From Enterobacter sp. JBIWA008 (lineage in GTDB: Bacteria > Pseudomonadota > Gammaproteobacteria > Enterobacterales > Enterobacteriaceae): a DNA stretch of 64,000 bases. Below the pieces are notes generated by a model. It ran no database searches. It was not told where the DNA came from and saw only the letters and a program-made list of their open reading frames with translations. Below, one piece after another: positions 17,191 to 26,059 of this stretch (positions are counted from its first letter, which is position 1; every line of letters begins with the position of its first letter). The position numbers were made by a program, and so were the translations under genes. The stretch lies in assembly GCF_019968765.1 (NCBI RefSeq), contig NZ_CP074149.1, positions 1,488,001 to 1,552,000 on the forward strand. The letters run 5' to 3'.

Positions 17191-18204
17191 TTAAAAGTTA
17201 TAATCCAGCATCAGCTTATATTCAGTGGTAATAGCCTCACCATTAGTGACCCAACTTCCGTTCTGTTTGAGCAACGAACCAGTAACTTCTCCGGACACGG
17301 TAAAACGAGAGGTCAAAGGATAATTTGCCGTTACCTTTAGGAAGCGATTGCGGGTATTCTGGAAGACTTCACGATCCTCAGGCTGCGCATTGTCTTTTTT
17401 ATAATGACCATAACCGCCGCTGAGCGTTGTGGATAACTTCCCCCAATTACGCCAGACGCCGACTGACGTGGTCCAGCTTTTTTCGTCGATATCGCCCCAC
17501 TGCGCCCTGTCTAAAATGGCAGACGCGAATTGCTGGCGGAACCAGACGCCGGTGGTGTTATTAATAATGTATTGCACGCCAGGCTCAATCTGAAATGAAC
17601 GCACGTCACGGTCATTTTGCGACCCACCGCTGCGGCGGTGATCGATCTGCTGATACAGGTAGTTAAAGAATGAGAAATTGTCCGTAACAAGAAGGTCGGT
17701 AAAAAACTTAATGCGCCCTTGCCAGCGGTCCTCGATTGACGCGCTTCCGCCCATAACATCACAGCCATAGCGCAGACGTTTGTAAAAATATTCATGGCCG
17801 ATGATCAACTGAGTCCACTGGTTTTGGCTGAGGTAAGATTGATCCTCCCACGTTCCGTTATAGTTGGTGGTTCTGCCCTCAGAGAAAGCCAGATACCAAC
17901 CGGGTAATGTATCGTGCCGCATGACACCTTGTACAAACGTCAGCGAATCATTCCCGTTGTGGAAATGGCTGTTACGCCAGTTATTATCCTCAATGGCATA
18001 TTTCATTTTCAGTTGACCATGAACGCGGCCGCCGGCAGGATTGGAGGAGCGGGCTGAGGTCCACATAACATCTTCATCAAGATATGACCACGGGTCCACG
18101 GCGACAACCTTTCCCGATGGATCCTTCATGATGCTCATGCTCGCATTCGCCAGCGCGGGAAACAGAAGAGTAAAAATAACAGACAGGGCATGATAGTTTT
18201 TCAT
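17191..18204 (-). CDS. OmpG-like outer membrane porin, fructo-oligosaccharide operon (1)
   Basis: A 337-residue protein with a cleavable signal (first ~21 residues, ending ANA) and a C-terminal strand ending LMLDYNF. Alternating aromatic and polar residues through the chain indicate a beta-barrel of the OmpG/oligosaccharide-porin type. It is a paralogue of the protein at 19725-20990: both share VxxxLWRNW-like strands, HDxLPxWY and IEPxxQYxxN. The cognate genes in the E. coli fos locus are fosX and fosY; which one this equals I cannot decide. It sits 12 bp after the exported GH32 gene and would pass oligofructosides across the outer membrane. Confidence 0.75.
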   Translation of the reverse strand: MKNYHALSVIFTLLFPALANASMSIMKDPSGKVVAVDPWSYLDEDVMWTSARSSNPAGGRVHGQLKMKYAIEDNNWRNSHFHNGNDSLTFVQGVMRHDTLPGWYLAFSEGRTTNYNGTWEDQSYLSQNQWTQLIIGHEYFYKRLRYGCDVMGGSASIEDRWQGRIKFFTDLLVTDNFSFFNYLYQQIDHRRSGGSQNDRDVRSFQIEPGVQYIINNTTGVWFRQQFASAILDRAQWGDIDEKSWTTSVGVWRNWGKLSTTLSGGYGHYKKDNAQPEDREVFQNTRNRFLKVTANYPLTSRFTVSGEVTGSLLKQNGSWVTNGEAITTEYKLMLDYNF

Positions 18205-18216
18205 AATAATATCCCG

Positions 18217-19710
18217 TTAGATCATTTCTTTTATTTTCAACGTCGCGTGAAAATGGTCGTTTTGAGGCAGGCTAATACTCCACGGCTTCTCCTGCATGGA
18301 ATACATCCGGGTACTGAATGCCGCTTTATTGTTTATATAAAAGACAGCAATTGAGTTTTGAATGAGAACGCGTAACTCAATTTTTTCCCCGATCGGAACG
18401 TCCACCCAGGATTCCGCGTTAGCCTGATGAATCGACGCGAGCGGCACGTTGAAAAAATAGACTTTTCCTTTGCTCTTATTGAACACAACATTCAGCATCG
18501 CATTACTGACTCTGTCGTCGGTCAGACCAAAGCTCATCACCATTCCGGCAGAAGGAACATCGATGGTTGCGCTCAACTCACCGCGCTCAGGCAAAGCCGG
18601 GTACAGCGCCGACTGTAAGGGGCCGAATGACGTGGCCGTTTTTAGCGTTTTAGTGCTCGTTAAGGTGGTCACCGGACCTGGATTCTCACTGATGACCTGC
18701 TGAAGTTCCTGGGGCAGGATGCTGTTGAGATGGCCCTGGTCATCTGCGGCGAGCTCATGAGCAACCAGATTCCCTGCCCAGTCAATTTTGCCGCTGTCAC
18801 TGTTACCGGCTTTCGTCGGGATCCAGCCGAAAACAAACAGCCGATCTTTTTTGAGTACCAGTTTACCCGCGTAAAAACCCGAGCCGTCGACCACATAATT
18901 GTCCAGTTTCCGCCACGGCCCCTCCGGATTGTCTGCAACCCGGTATTGTGTCAGGCGTAACGGCCATTGGTCGCTAAAGCTGAGATACCAGCGTCCGTTG
19001 AAATAAACCAGTGTCGGGCATTCAAGGTTGGCATTGCTGGTGATGGTGTCGTTATCAAAAAATACGCCGCGATCTTCCCAGTGCTTTAAATCCGTTGAAC
19101 TGTACCGGGCAATAACCCCACGACCGTTACTGCGCGTAGTAATTAACATCCAGTATTCTTTCTTTTCCTCAACCCAGACGACGTGAGGGTCCCGGAAATC
19201 ATTACCCCGATAGTTACCGCCGGGTAAAATGGTGTCCTGCGGGTGTTTCACCCAGTGAAGGCGGTCCTTACTGGTTGCGTGCATAATAGATTCAACCGGG
19301 AACACATTTTCATTGTGTGCGGTATACCAGGCATGCCAGGTATCGCCGACTTTAATAATCGAACCGGTGCCCAATAACAGTTCAGGATCGTCAACGTCGT
19401 TAACGTAGGGGATCACTTCCGAATGGTTCTGATAATCATACAAGTTGGCACTCGAAAAGAGATGAAAAGCATGTACTCCCAGATCGCTGCCGCCGCGGAC
19501 ATCATTAAGATAATAAATATCAAATTTGCCATCGTTAAAAACGGGCATGGGGTCGCCTACGAATGAACCTTCAACCCGCGGAAAAAAGCCATTAATATGG
19601 GTTATGCTTTTATTCTGTAATGTCTCTTTCGAAGGCTGTGACCAGGCATGGTTATTGCCGAGCGAAAGCGCAAGCAGAGCGACAGATGCCGCAACTATTA
19701 ATTTTTTCAT
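18217..19710 (-). CDS. Exported GH32 beta-fructosidase
   Basis: A 497-residue glycoside hydrolase of family 32 with a signal peptide (MKKLIVAASVALLALSLG, cleavage near residue 24). The five-bladed propeller carries the triad: Asp53 in VGDPMP as likely nucleophile, Asp174 in FRDPH as transition-state stabiliser and Glu230 in LECPTL as acid/base. A beta-sandwich follows from ~360. The first motif differs from the WMNDPNG of CscA, which may mean another chain length or linkage preference. Its place between two porin genes (14 and 12 bp gaps) suggests periplasmic trimming of fructans. It corresponds to one of the two GH32 genes of the fos locus. Confidence 0.82.
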   Translation of the reverse strand: MKKLIVAASVALLALSLGNNHAWSQPSKETLQNKSITHINGFFPRVEGSFVGDPMPVFNDGKFDIYYLNDVRGGSDLGVHAFHLFSSANLYDYQNHSEVIPYVNDVDDPELLLGTGSIIKVGDTWHAWYTAHNENVFPVESIMHATSKDRLHWVKHPQDTILPGGNYRGNDFRDPHVVWVEEKKEYWMLITTRSNGRGVIARYSSTDLKHWEDRGVFFDNDTITSNANLECPTLVYFNGRWYLSFSDQWPLRLTQYRVADNPEGPWRKLDNYVVDGSGFYAGKLVLKKDRLFVFGWIPTKAGNSDSGKIDWAGNLVAHELAADDQGHLNSILPQELQQVISENPGPVTTLTSTKTLKTATSFGPLQSALYPALPERGELSATIDVPSAGMVMSFGLTDDRVSNAMLNVVFNKSKGKVYFFNVPLASIHQANAESWVDVPIGEKIELRVLIQNSIAVFYINNKAAFSTRMYSMQEKPWSISLPQNDHFHATLKIKEMI

Positions 19711-19724
19711 GCTACACCTGAATG

Positions 19725-20990
19725 TCAGAAGTTATAATTCACGCCAACCACTGTAAAAGGATTCCATGAGTGACCGGTTGATGTCCAAAGTCCGGTTTCT
19801 TTCGTAAATTGTGCTTTGAATTCACCGTATAATCGCACTTCACCAAATACCGGATAACTCAGCGTGCCACCGATAAACTTATACCGGCCATCATAGAAAA
19901 CTTCGCTGGCATTGCTGGCGTTATCTATTTTGTCCTGTCCAAATCCAAAATACAGGGAGGTTAATAATGGATACCAGTTTCGCCAGAGCCCGGCCGTGAC
20001 TTTCCATTCTTCTTCTACAATGTCGCCCCAGCTCTGACGCTCCTGGCGGTTATGGTAATAATAGGGTCGCAAATAGAGTCCGAGATCCGGATTCACGCGG
20101 TATTGAATGGCTGGCTCAATTTCGAAAATGTACTGATCCAGATCGCCATTCCCCGGTTCGTTCCCCTGAGGCTGATACTCGCCATATGCGTATCCGGCCA
20201 GGCTCCATTTGTTGGACAGTCGCAGGTCCTGCCAGACTTTGAACCGGTTTTTCCAGCGTTTAGTTGCCGTTTCGGAGCCGACCATGACTTCCGTACCGAT
20301 ATTACCTCGCCAGGTTTCGAAAATATGGCCCACAAAAAATTCATTGATGGTATTGGTGCCTTTATAGTCCTGATTACTGAACTGTCCTTTATAACTGTCT
20401 TCTCTGGCATTCCAGAAACCGAAATACCAGTTAGGCAATTCATCGTGCCTTAAAAAAGCCTGAATGGTAGCGAGTTTAAACTTGCCGCTGTTTTTCTTAT
20501 TATTGCTCCAGCGAACGTCGTCAATTTCTATCTGAGACCCGATGTTTCCATGCAGGCCACCCACTTCCATGTTACGACCGATACTGTTCCAGTGAACCGG
20601 CGGATCTTCCTGCCTTAAACGCAACAGACTGACGTCTTCAGGGTTATCCCCTTTAGGACGTTTTTTTACTTCAGCTTTGTTATTCTCCGCTGCAGCCGAT
20701 AACATCACGGGCTTTGACGAGGTCGTGAGTTCAGGTTTTTGACCTGCAGCAACTGGAGAAGACGAAGCACTAAGGGACGGTTGTTCATTGCCTTTATTGG
20801 CTGATGATACACTCGTACCGTTGGTGTCTGACTCATCCTGAAAATAGCTTTGATAATTTCCTGTAACGTCTTCAGCAATAGCAGGAAATGCCGCTAATGT
20901 CACCATTAATGCCAGCGTCTGTTTTCCTGGAACAAATATGTTTTTATCTTTCGAGGTAATGCAATTTTGAGGTATTACGCTTTCATCCAT
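19725..20990 (-). CDS. OmpG-like outer membrane porin, fructo-oligosaccharide operon (2)
   Basis: A 421-residue outer membrane protein. An unusually long n-region precedes a hydrophobic signal segment (LALMVTLAAFPAIA, cleavage near residue 39). A low-complexity Ser/Ala/Lys-rich linker spans about 45-120, and the rest is a barrel ending VVGVNYNF. The barrel half resembles the smaller porin at 17191-18204 and OmpG-type channels. The linker is not needed for a barrel and may reach into the periplasm, perhaps towards peptidoglycan or the exported fructosidase. It lies 92 bp after the cytoplasmic GH32 gene and 14 bp before the exported one. Start chosen at ATG 20990; no better RBS is visible. Confidence 0.75.
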   Translation of the reverse strand: MDESVIPQNCITSKDKNIFVPGKQTLALMVTLAAFPAIAEDVTGNYQSYFQDESDTNGTSVSSANKGNEQPSLSASSSPVAAGQKPELTTSSKPVMLSAAAENNKAEVKKRPKGDNPEDVSLLRLRQEDPPVHWNSIGRNMEVGGLHGNIGSQIEIDDVRWSNNKKNSGKFKLATIQAFLRHDELPNWYFGFWNAREDSYKGQFSNQDYKGTNTINEFFVGHIFETWRGNIGTEVMVGSETATKRWKNRFKVWQDLRLSNKWSLAGYAYGEYQPQGNEPGNGDLDQYIFEIEPAIQYRVNPDLGLYLRPYYYHNRQERQSWGDIVEEEWKVTAGLWRNWYPLLTSLYFGFGQDKIDNASNASEVFYDGRYKFIGGTLSYPVFGEVRLYGEFKAQFTKETGLWTSTGHSWNPFTVVGVNYNF

Positions 20991-21082
20991 TTTGCTCTCT
21001 CATTATTCCAGACAATAACATGCCAGCCAGAGACTGGCAGAAATAAAAACTCACCCTGCTAGAAACAGGTCGGAACGGAGAA

Positions 21083-22516
21083 TTATTTATCTAAAGACCA
21101 GTATCCCGCATCGTATAATGAGGCCACACCCTGATTTGCAAACAATGAAATATCGCGCTCGCCCGGCTGCGGATAAATACGACTGCTTAAGCAAGCGTCA
21201 CCATCGTTAACAAAAACTTCCACCGATGAGCGGTCAATAAAAATTCGCAGTGACAGAACGCTGTCTGCTGGTAGCGGAATACTGCGAGTGCCTTCCAGCG
21301 AATATTCCGGATAGCGACGCTCCACCACCAGACGCCCGGCCTGATCGTCGACGTAAATTCTCAGCCCGTCGCCCAAGGCGATACCAAACTGTTCAGCCGT
21401 CGATGTGCTCAAATCCCATGCCAGCTGTACTTCGACCGCGTCGGCATCTGCCGCGACAAGGACGTTCTGATTGTTCAGACAGCGAACGGGCGTGGGATAA
21501 TAGCTGCCACGCAGCGCGGTCACTTCGGCAGCAGGTTTCATTCTCACACGACCATCGACAAGGCTTAATTCGCGCGGAAGAGAGAGCATTCCGGCCCAGC
21601 CATCCTGCTGTTCGGGCATAGGTGATTCCCACATATCCAGCCACCCGATGACAATGCGTCGGCTATCCGGGGTCATGAAACTCTGTGGGGCATAAAAGTC
21701 GTGTCCTTGGTCCAGCTCAGTAAATTGTCCGTTGTGGTTGAACGGTTGACCTGGCTGCCAGTCCCCAAGTAAATAGCCACTCTGGAACAGGTTGCGATAG
21801 TGATACCCTTCCGCCGCCATGCCCTGTGGCGAGAACATCAGGACACGCTTCCCTCCCAGGGTGAAGAAATCCGGGCATTCCCACATAAAGCCCTTGCCTT
21901 CATCAGCCTCGGCGAAAATGCCTTCGTCATGCCATTCGCGGAGATCGGTGGAACGGTACAGTCGCACCTGGCCGGTATTCTCCACGCGGGAGCCGACAAC
22001 CATGTACCAGAACTCACCTTCACGCCACACCTTCGGATCGCGAAAGTGATGCAGTCCGGGTGGTGTATCAATCACCCAGCCGTGCCGTTCAAAATGAATG
22101 CCGTCACGACTGGTCGCCAGACATTGTACCTGGTAGAGATTGTCGTCTGTGTCCGACGGTCCGTGAAATTTATGCCCGGTATAGATGAGCGCCAGCGTAT
22201 CGCCGTCCACCACGGCGGAGCCGGAGAAACAGCCGTCTTTGTCCGCCGGGCCTTCCGGCGCTAGCGCGACGGGCAGATGTTCCCAATGCACCAGATCTTT
22301 GCTTCGGGCGTGCCCCCAGTGCATCGGACCCCATTTCGGGGAGTAGGGATGGTGTTGATAAAAGGCGTGATACCAGCCGTCAAACCATACCAGGCCATTA
22401 GGATCATTCATCCAGCCTGCGCGAGGGGCGAGGTGATAGCGCGGATACCAGCGCGGATTAATCCCGGATTGTGCTTTTTCAAGCACCTGTTCAGCCTGTT
22501 CTAATAAGGATGTCAT
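21083..22516 (-). CDS. Cytoplasmic GH32 sucrose/oligofructose hydrolase (CscA-like)
   Basis: A 477-residue GH32 enzyme of the same length as E. coli CscA and strongly similar to it. Catalytic residues are Asp38 in WMNDPNG, Asp160 in FRDPK and Glu213 in WECPDF. The C-terminal beta-sandwich includes IFIDRSSVEVFVNDG. There is no signal peptide. The open frame extends 71 codons upstream, but the homology starts at MTSLLEQAEQ, so I start at 22516. It follows the permease by 19 bp and would split imported sucrose or short fructo-oligosaccharides into glucose and fructose. Its GC content looks higher than that of the porin genes, pointing to a mosaic operon. Confidence 0.87.
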   Translation of the reverse strand: MTSLLEQAEQVLEKAQSGINPRWYPRYHLAPRAGWMNDPNGLVWFDGWYHAFYQHHPYSPKWGPMHWGHARSKDLVHWEHLPVALAPEGPADKDGCFSGSAVVDGDTLALIYTGHKFHGPSDTDDNLYQVQCLATSRDGIHFERHGWVIDTPPGLHHFRDPKVWREGEFWYMVVGSRVENTGQVRLYRSTDLREWHDEGIFAEADEGKGFMWECPDFFTLGGKRVLMFSPQGMAAEGYHYRNLFQSGYLLGDWQPGQPFNHNGQFTELDQGHDFYAPQSFMTPDSRRIVIGWLDMWESPMPEQQDGWAGMLSLPRELSLVDGRVRMKPAAEVTALRGSYYPTPVRCLNNQNVLVAADADAVEVQLAWDLSTSTAEQFGIALGDGLRIYVDDQAGRLVVERRYPEYSLEGTRSIPLPADSVLSLRIFIDRSSVEVFVNDGDACLSSRIYPQPGERDISLFANQGVASLYDAGYWSLDK

Positions 22517-22535
22517 CGTCTTTACTCTCAGTACA

Positions 22536-23774
22536 TTACACAGCTTTTTGCTGCAGAAAAGATGGCTCAGATGAGGATTTGGTTGAGCGCAAAAGGAAAA
22601 TGGAAATAAACGTGGTGCTGAATACCATGATGCCCATGATGAGATAGGATTGGGCGAAGCCAAATCTCTCATAGCTAAAGCCTGCCAGCGGGGACAATAC
22701 GGTACCAATGACGGAACTGGTGCAGGCAAATCCCACCAGATAAATGGTGGAGGAGAGACGTTTGTCGAAATTCAGACTGTTGTATTTAAATATGGCGACT
22801 AACAATATTGGCAGTTCGACCGCGTGAAGCAGTTTGGTAATGGAGATAAGCAGGGGGCCTTCCACCAGCCCGGAAGCAATCATGCGCAGCGCCATCACCA
22901 TTCCTGCGAATATCAGACCATTTTTAGCGCCAATGCGATTAACCAGCCACGGCGCACAAAACATACCCGCGGCCTCGAGAAAGACCTGGAAAGAGTTTAA
23001 ATAGCCAAACATCTCGTTCCCTTCGCGTAATGTCGGGAACTGTGACGAGAAATAGACCGGGAATTGCTGATCGTATACGCCGTAAATGCAGGTTCCGACC
23101 ACGAAGAATATCAGTGCCCAGAAGCGCGGCAGAGTAAGCAGACGTAAGGCGTCTTCCAGAGAAACTTTTTTAGCGCCAATTTCGAGTTTCTCCATGCTTG
23201 CCGGCGCGGCTACCTTTAAGCGGGCCAGGAGACAGAAGAAGATTAACCCTGAGCATGAAGCTACCAGGAAGTTAAGGTCAGGGTTGATATTAAACAGTAA
23301 CCCGGCAAAAAACGTAGCGACAGCCCAGCCCAAAGACCCCCACATGCGTGCCCGCCCAAACTCAAAGGTACTTTGACGCGCAACGCGCTCGGTATAAGAC
23401 TCCAGAACGCCGATACCGCCATTAAACGTCAGCCCGATAAATAATCCCCCGAATACGCTGCCCAGCAGAATATTAACGTTCAGCAAATAGCTAAAAAGCA
23501 GATAAGCCGGGCCGGAGAGGATCAACAGCGCGGTGATAAACCATAACAAATGTTTGCGCAGTCCGAGTCGGTCCTGGATAAAGCCATAACATACCTGCGC
23601 GAAGAGTGCGGAGACGGATAAAACTGAAAAAATAATGCCGGTTTCCGATGCCTTTAGCCCCACTTCCTGGTGAAGCCAGATTGAGAGCAGTGAACTTGAT
23701 GAGGACCAGGTCACAAAGAAAAAGAACAGCAGAGCGCTGAGCAGCAAGTAGCTTCGAGTAGGCCGTTTTTTCAT
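22536..23774 (-). CDS. fosT: LacY/CscB-type MFS oligosaccharide:proton symporter
   Basis: A 412-residue permease with 12 membrane helices, of the oligosaccharide:H+ symporter family (LacY, CscB, RafB). Family motifs are YGFIQDRLGLRKH in loop 2-3, ESYTERVARQSTFEFGRARMWGSLGWA in helix 4-5 (the Glu and Arg of the sugar site) and KLLHAVELPILLVAIFKY in helix 10. It is the first gene of the fos-type operon, divergent from the LacI gene, with two operator palindromes in between. By analogy with FosT it imports short-chain fructo-oligosaccharides; sucrose is an alternative. The symbol is based on locus structure and from-memory comparison. Confidence 0.82.
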   Translation of the reverse strand: MKKRPTRSYLLLSALLFFFFVTWSSSSSLLSIWLHQEVGLKASETGIIFSVLSVSALFAQVCYGFIQDRLGLRKHLLWFITALLILSGPAYLLFSYLLNVNILLGSVFGGLFIGLTFNGGIGVLESYTERVARQSTFEFGRARMWGSLGWAVATFFAGLLFNINPDLNFLVASCSGLIFFCLLARLKVAAPASMEKLEIGAKKVSLEDALRLLTLPRFWALIFFVVGTCIYGVYDQQFPVYFSSQFPTLREGNEMFGYLNSFQVFLEAAGMFCAPWLVNRIGAKNGLIFAGMVMALRMIASGLVEGPLLISITKLLHAVELPILLVAIFKYNSLNFDKRLSSTIYLVGFACTSSVIGTVLSPLAGFSYERFGFAQSYLIMGIMVFSTTFISIFLLRSTKSSSEPSFLQQKAV

Positions 23775-23805
23775 CTACGTAATCTCGTAAGAAGGATATG
23801 TTAAT

Positions 23806-23882
23806 ATGGTAACGTTAACATTTTAGAGGTACACTCGATTTTGATTTGTTAGTCGATGTTAATCACAAAAGTTAACGTTAAC
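23806..23882. promoter_or_regulatory. Two LacI-type operators in the fosT-fosR divergent promoter
   Basis: ATGGTAACGTTAACAT (23806-23821, one mismatch) and GTTAACGTTAAC (23871-23882, perfect) are palindromes with the central CG typical of LacI/GalR operators. The centres are 63 bp apart, six helical turns, which suits DNA looping by a repressor. They lie between fosT and fosR and probably bind FosR. Confidence 0.75.
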
Positions 23883-24015
23883 ATTAAAGTGTTGAGATCT
23901 AGCTCAAATTTTTCAGAGTGGCCTGCATAACTTTGGGTGTCGGTGCCTAGAATAGGGCATTCGCATTTGCTCACAACACCTTACCAGGTGGAATGCATTC
24001 AGATAATGGAAAACT

Positions 24016-25011
24016 ATGGCGTCTTTAAAGGATGTGGCCAAACTGGCCAATGTATCGCTCATGACGGTCTCACGGGTGCTGAATGACCCGAAACGCGTAA
24101 AGCCTGAGACTCTGGCTCGGGTACAAGAGGCGATACTGCAGTTAAATTATGTGCCAGACCTCTCAGCCCGGCAGATTCGTCGTGTTGGCACCCGGAACAA
24201 AACAATTGGTGTACTTGCGCTGGATACCGTCACCACTCCTTTTTCGGTAGAAATCACGCTGTCTATCGAAGAAACCGCACGGGCGTATGGCTGGAACAGC
24301 TTTGTGGTGAATATGTTTACCGATGATAATCCTGACGATATTGTCGACTTGCTGCTCGCCCATCGACCCGGGGGGATCATTTTTACTACCATGGGGCTGC
24401 GTGAAGTAAGCATTCCTCCCCGGTTACTGGAGCTTCCTTGCGTCCTGGCCAACTGTGAGAACAAGGGAGAGCCGGTTGCCAGCTATATACCTGACGATGA
24501 ACATGGCCAGTATACGGCCGTACAGGCACTGCTGGCAGCAGGATACAGCCGCCCTCTCTGCCTGCATTTACCTGTCAACCATCTGGCGACGCGTCGTCGT
24601 CGTCGGGGGCTTGACCGCGCCTGCCGAGAAGCCGGTATCGATCCTGATACGCTTGAGCACTGCTATATGCAATTCGGCGATGAGCACTACCGGGATATTC
24701 CGGAGATGCTGCTGGCGCATATCGATCAGGGGAAACCGCGATTTGATTCGGTCATCTGTGGTAACGATCGTATTGCATTTATGGTGTATCAAACATTGTT
24801 AACGCAGGGTATCCGAATCCCACAGGATATTGCCGTTCTTGGCTACGACAATCTTGTAGGTATCGGAAATTTATTTTTACCCCCGCTATCCACGGTCCAG
24901 CTGCCGCATTATGAAATCGGGCGCTTAAGTACATTGCACATTATCAATGGCGACACTCACCGGGATAAAGTGATAGTCGAGAGTCCTTGGCTTCCTCGCG
25001 AGTCAATCTAG
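24016..25011 (+). CDS. fosR: LacI-family repressor of the fructo-oligosaccharide operon
   Basis: A 331-residue LacI/GalR regulator. The N-terminus has the helix-turn-helix SLKDVAKLANVSLMTVSRVLND and the hinge helix DLSARQIRR (~50-60). A periplasmic-binding-protein-like effector domain follows, with IGVLALDTVTTPFS and the late motif DIAVLGYDNL. It is divergent from the permease gene, with two palindromic operators in the 241-bp gap. It probably represses the operon until fructose or an oligofructoside binds. Gene order fits fosR of the E. coli fos locus; CscR would be the alternative name. Confidence 0.84.
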   Translation: MASLKDVAKLANVSLMTVSRVLNDPKRVKPETLARVQEAILQLNYVPDLSARQIRRVGTRNKTIGVLALDTVTTPFSVEITLSIEETARAYGWNSFVVNMFTDDNPDDIVDLLLAHRPGGIIFTTMGLREVSIPPRLLELPCVLANCENKGEPVASYIPDDEHGQYTAVQALLAAGYSRPLCLHLPVNHLATRRRRRGLDRACREAGIDPDTLEHCYMQFGDEHYRDIPEMLLAHIDQGKPRFDSVICGNDRIAFMVYQTLLTQGIRIPQDIAVLGYDNLVGIGNLFLPPLSTVQLPHYEIGRLSTLHIINGDTHRDKVIVESPWLPRESI

Positions 25012-25019
25012 TTGTATTT

Positions 25020-25033
25020 TATTTGGCCAAATA
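25020..25033. other. Perfect 14-bp palindrome after fosR
   Basis: TATTTGGCCAAATA lies 8 bp after the fosR stop codon and before the IS remnant. It has no loop and no T-tract, so it looks more like a protein-binding site than a terminator. No promoter for a nearby gene is obvious. Confidence 0.35.
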
Positions 25034-25103
25034 CCTTGCGGATGAGTTGCCTTACACTGCGTGGAAGAGTGCATGAGGGAATATCTGACGATCATTGTTG
25101 CCT

Positions 25104-25586
25104 TTATGATTTCAGGCGTACAGAAAACGCGTGACCTGAACGCCTGAAATCCCGAATTCGGTGACACGTGAAGTCATCCACACTGGTCAGGCACTTGATC
25201 CTGCGACCTGTAGCCAGCGTGTCCATTACGAAATCTATTGAGCAGGTCAGGTTGGGCGCCGCCGGGCGGAGCAGCGGCAGATGCTCCATTGCCAGACCTT
25301 TACGACGCCGTCTGCGTTTTACGCCCAGCCCGCTGAGATGATAAAGGCGGTACACGCGCTTGTGATTAACATGAAGGCCTTCATGGCGCAGTAACTGCCA
25401 GATGCGGCGCTAGCCAAAACGCCGGCGCTCCAGTGCAAGCATCCGTGATGCGCCCGGATAACTGCGCATCAGTCGCCGGACGCTGAGCCTCATAGCGGTA
25501 GGTCGACAGAGACAAACCTGTAAGCCTGCAGGCACGACGTTGCGACAGATCGGTCGCATCACACATAAACTTAACGGCGTCTGTCG
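25104..25586 (-). pseudogene. Transposase OrfB (integrase part), broken
   Basis: The start of OrfB is clear: DLSQRRACRLTGLSLSTYRYEAQRP. After that a frameshift near 25440 moves the reading, a TAG replaces a tyrosine codon at 25410-25412 (FG-stop-RRIWQLL), and the frame resumes with VNHKRVYRLYHLSGLGVKRRRRRKGLA and SIDFVMDTLATGRRIKCL. The first Asp of the DDE triad is in DFVMD; the second Asp and the Glu are lost with the truncated 3' end. A small internal deletion after TSVDDFT is also visible. Confidence 0.8.
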
Positions 25587-25849
25587 TCAGTACTTTCGCC
25601 CAAGAGCCACCTGAAGCGCCTCCTTATCCAGCATGGCTTCGGCAAGCAGCTTCTTGAGTCTTGCGTTCTCTTCCTCAAGCGACTTCAGGCGCTTAACCTC
25701 GGGCACCTCCATACCGCCATACTTCTTACGCCAGGTATAAAAGGTGGCATCGGAAATGGCGTGCTTAGGCAGAGCTCACGGGCAGAAACCCCGGCTTCAG
25801 CTTCGCGGAGGATACTGATGATCTGTTCGTCGGAAAAACGCTTCTTCAT
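25587..25849 (-). pseudogene. Transposase OrfA (IS3-family helix-turn-helix protein), frameshifted
   Basis: OrfA begins MKKRFSDEQIISILREAEAG and ends EAMLDKEALQVALGRKY with a stop at 25587-25589. Between these, a single base appears to be missing near 25768, so that the expected ELCRKHA becomes ELCLST. The leucine-zipper part (EVKRLKSLEEENARLKKLL) is intact in the shifted frame. Normal expression of the transposase is therefore abolished. Confidence 0.78.
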
Positions 25850-26012
25850 GGGGATGTCCTCATGTGGCTTATGAAGACATTACTAACATCGCGGTGTATT
25901 AATCAACGGGGAGCAGGTCAACTTTAATATGACACGACCCCAGGCGTCTTCTTTCCAACATATCTCACAAAAAACGATCCTCCTCTTTGATCCACATTTC
26001 ATCTTCGCCTAT

Positions 26013-26046
26013 ATGACTAGTCATGAATTTTTAAATGAATAGTCAT
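26013..26046. promoter_or_regulatory. Twin GntR-type operators before the phospho-beta-glucosidase operon
   Basis: ATGACTAGTCAT (26013-26024) is a perfect palindrome, and ATGAATAGTCAT (26035-26046) repeats it with one change. The copies are 22 bp apart, two helical turns, and the second ends 13 bp before the start codon. They are probable binding sites for the GntR/UTRA regulator at the end of the same operon. Confidence 0.7.
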
Positions 26047-26059
26047 ATTGGGAGGGAAT

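Larger units (their letters stand above)
25100..25920 (-). mobile_element. Degenerate IS3-family (IS407-group-like) insertion sequence remnant
   Basis: The minus-strand reading gives an OrfA/OrfB transposase pair like IS3 elements of the IS407 group. The right end is recognisable: read on the minus strand it begins TGACCTGCTCCCCGTTGATT at 25920. The left end is missing, because the OrfB homology stops near 25104, about 150 codons short of the expected C-terminus. Several disabling changes are visible (see the two pseudogenes). The element cannot transpose by itself. It separates the fos-type operon from the phospho-beta-glucosidase operon and fills most of the 25012-26059 gap. Confidence 0.8.

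Noticed and set aside
23890..23909. CRP site candidate before fosR
   Set aside because: TTGAG-ATCTAG-CTCAA is symmetric, but it does not match TGTGA-N6-TCACA well enough to be called.
25012..25920. Active insertion sequence
   Set aside because: Both transposase frames are broken and the left end is absent.
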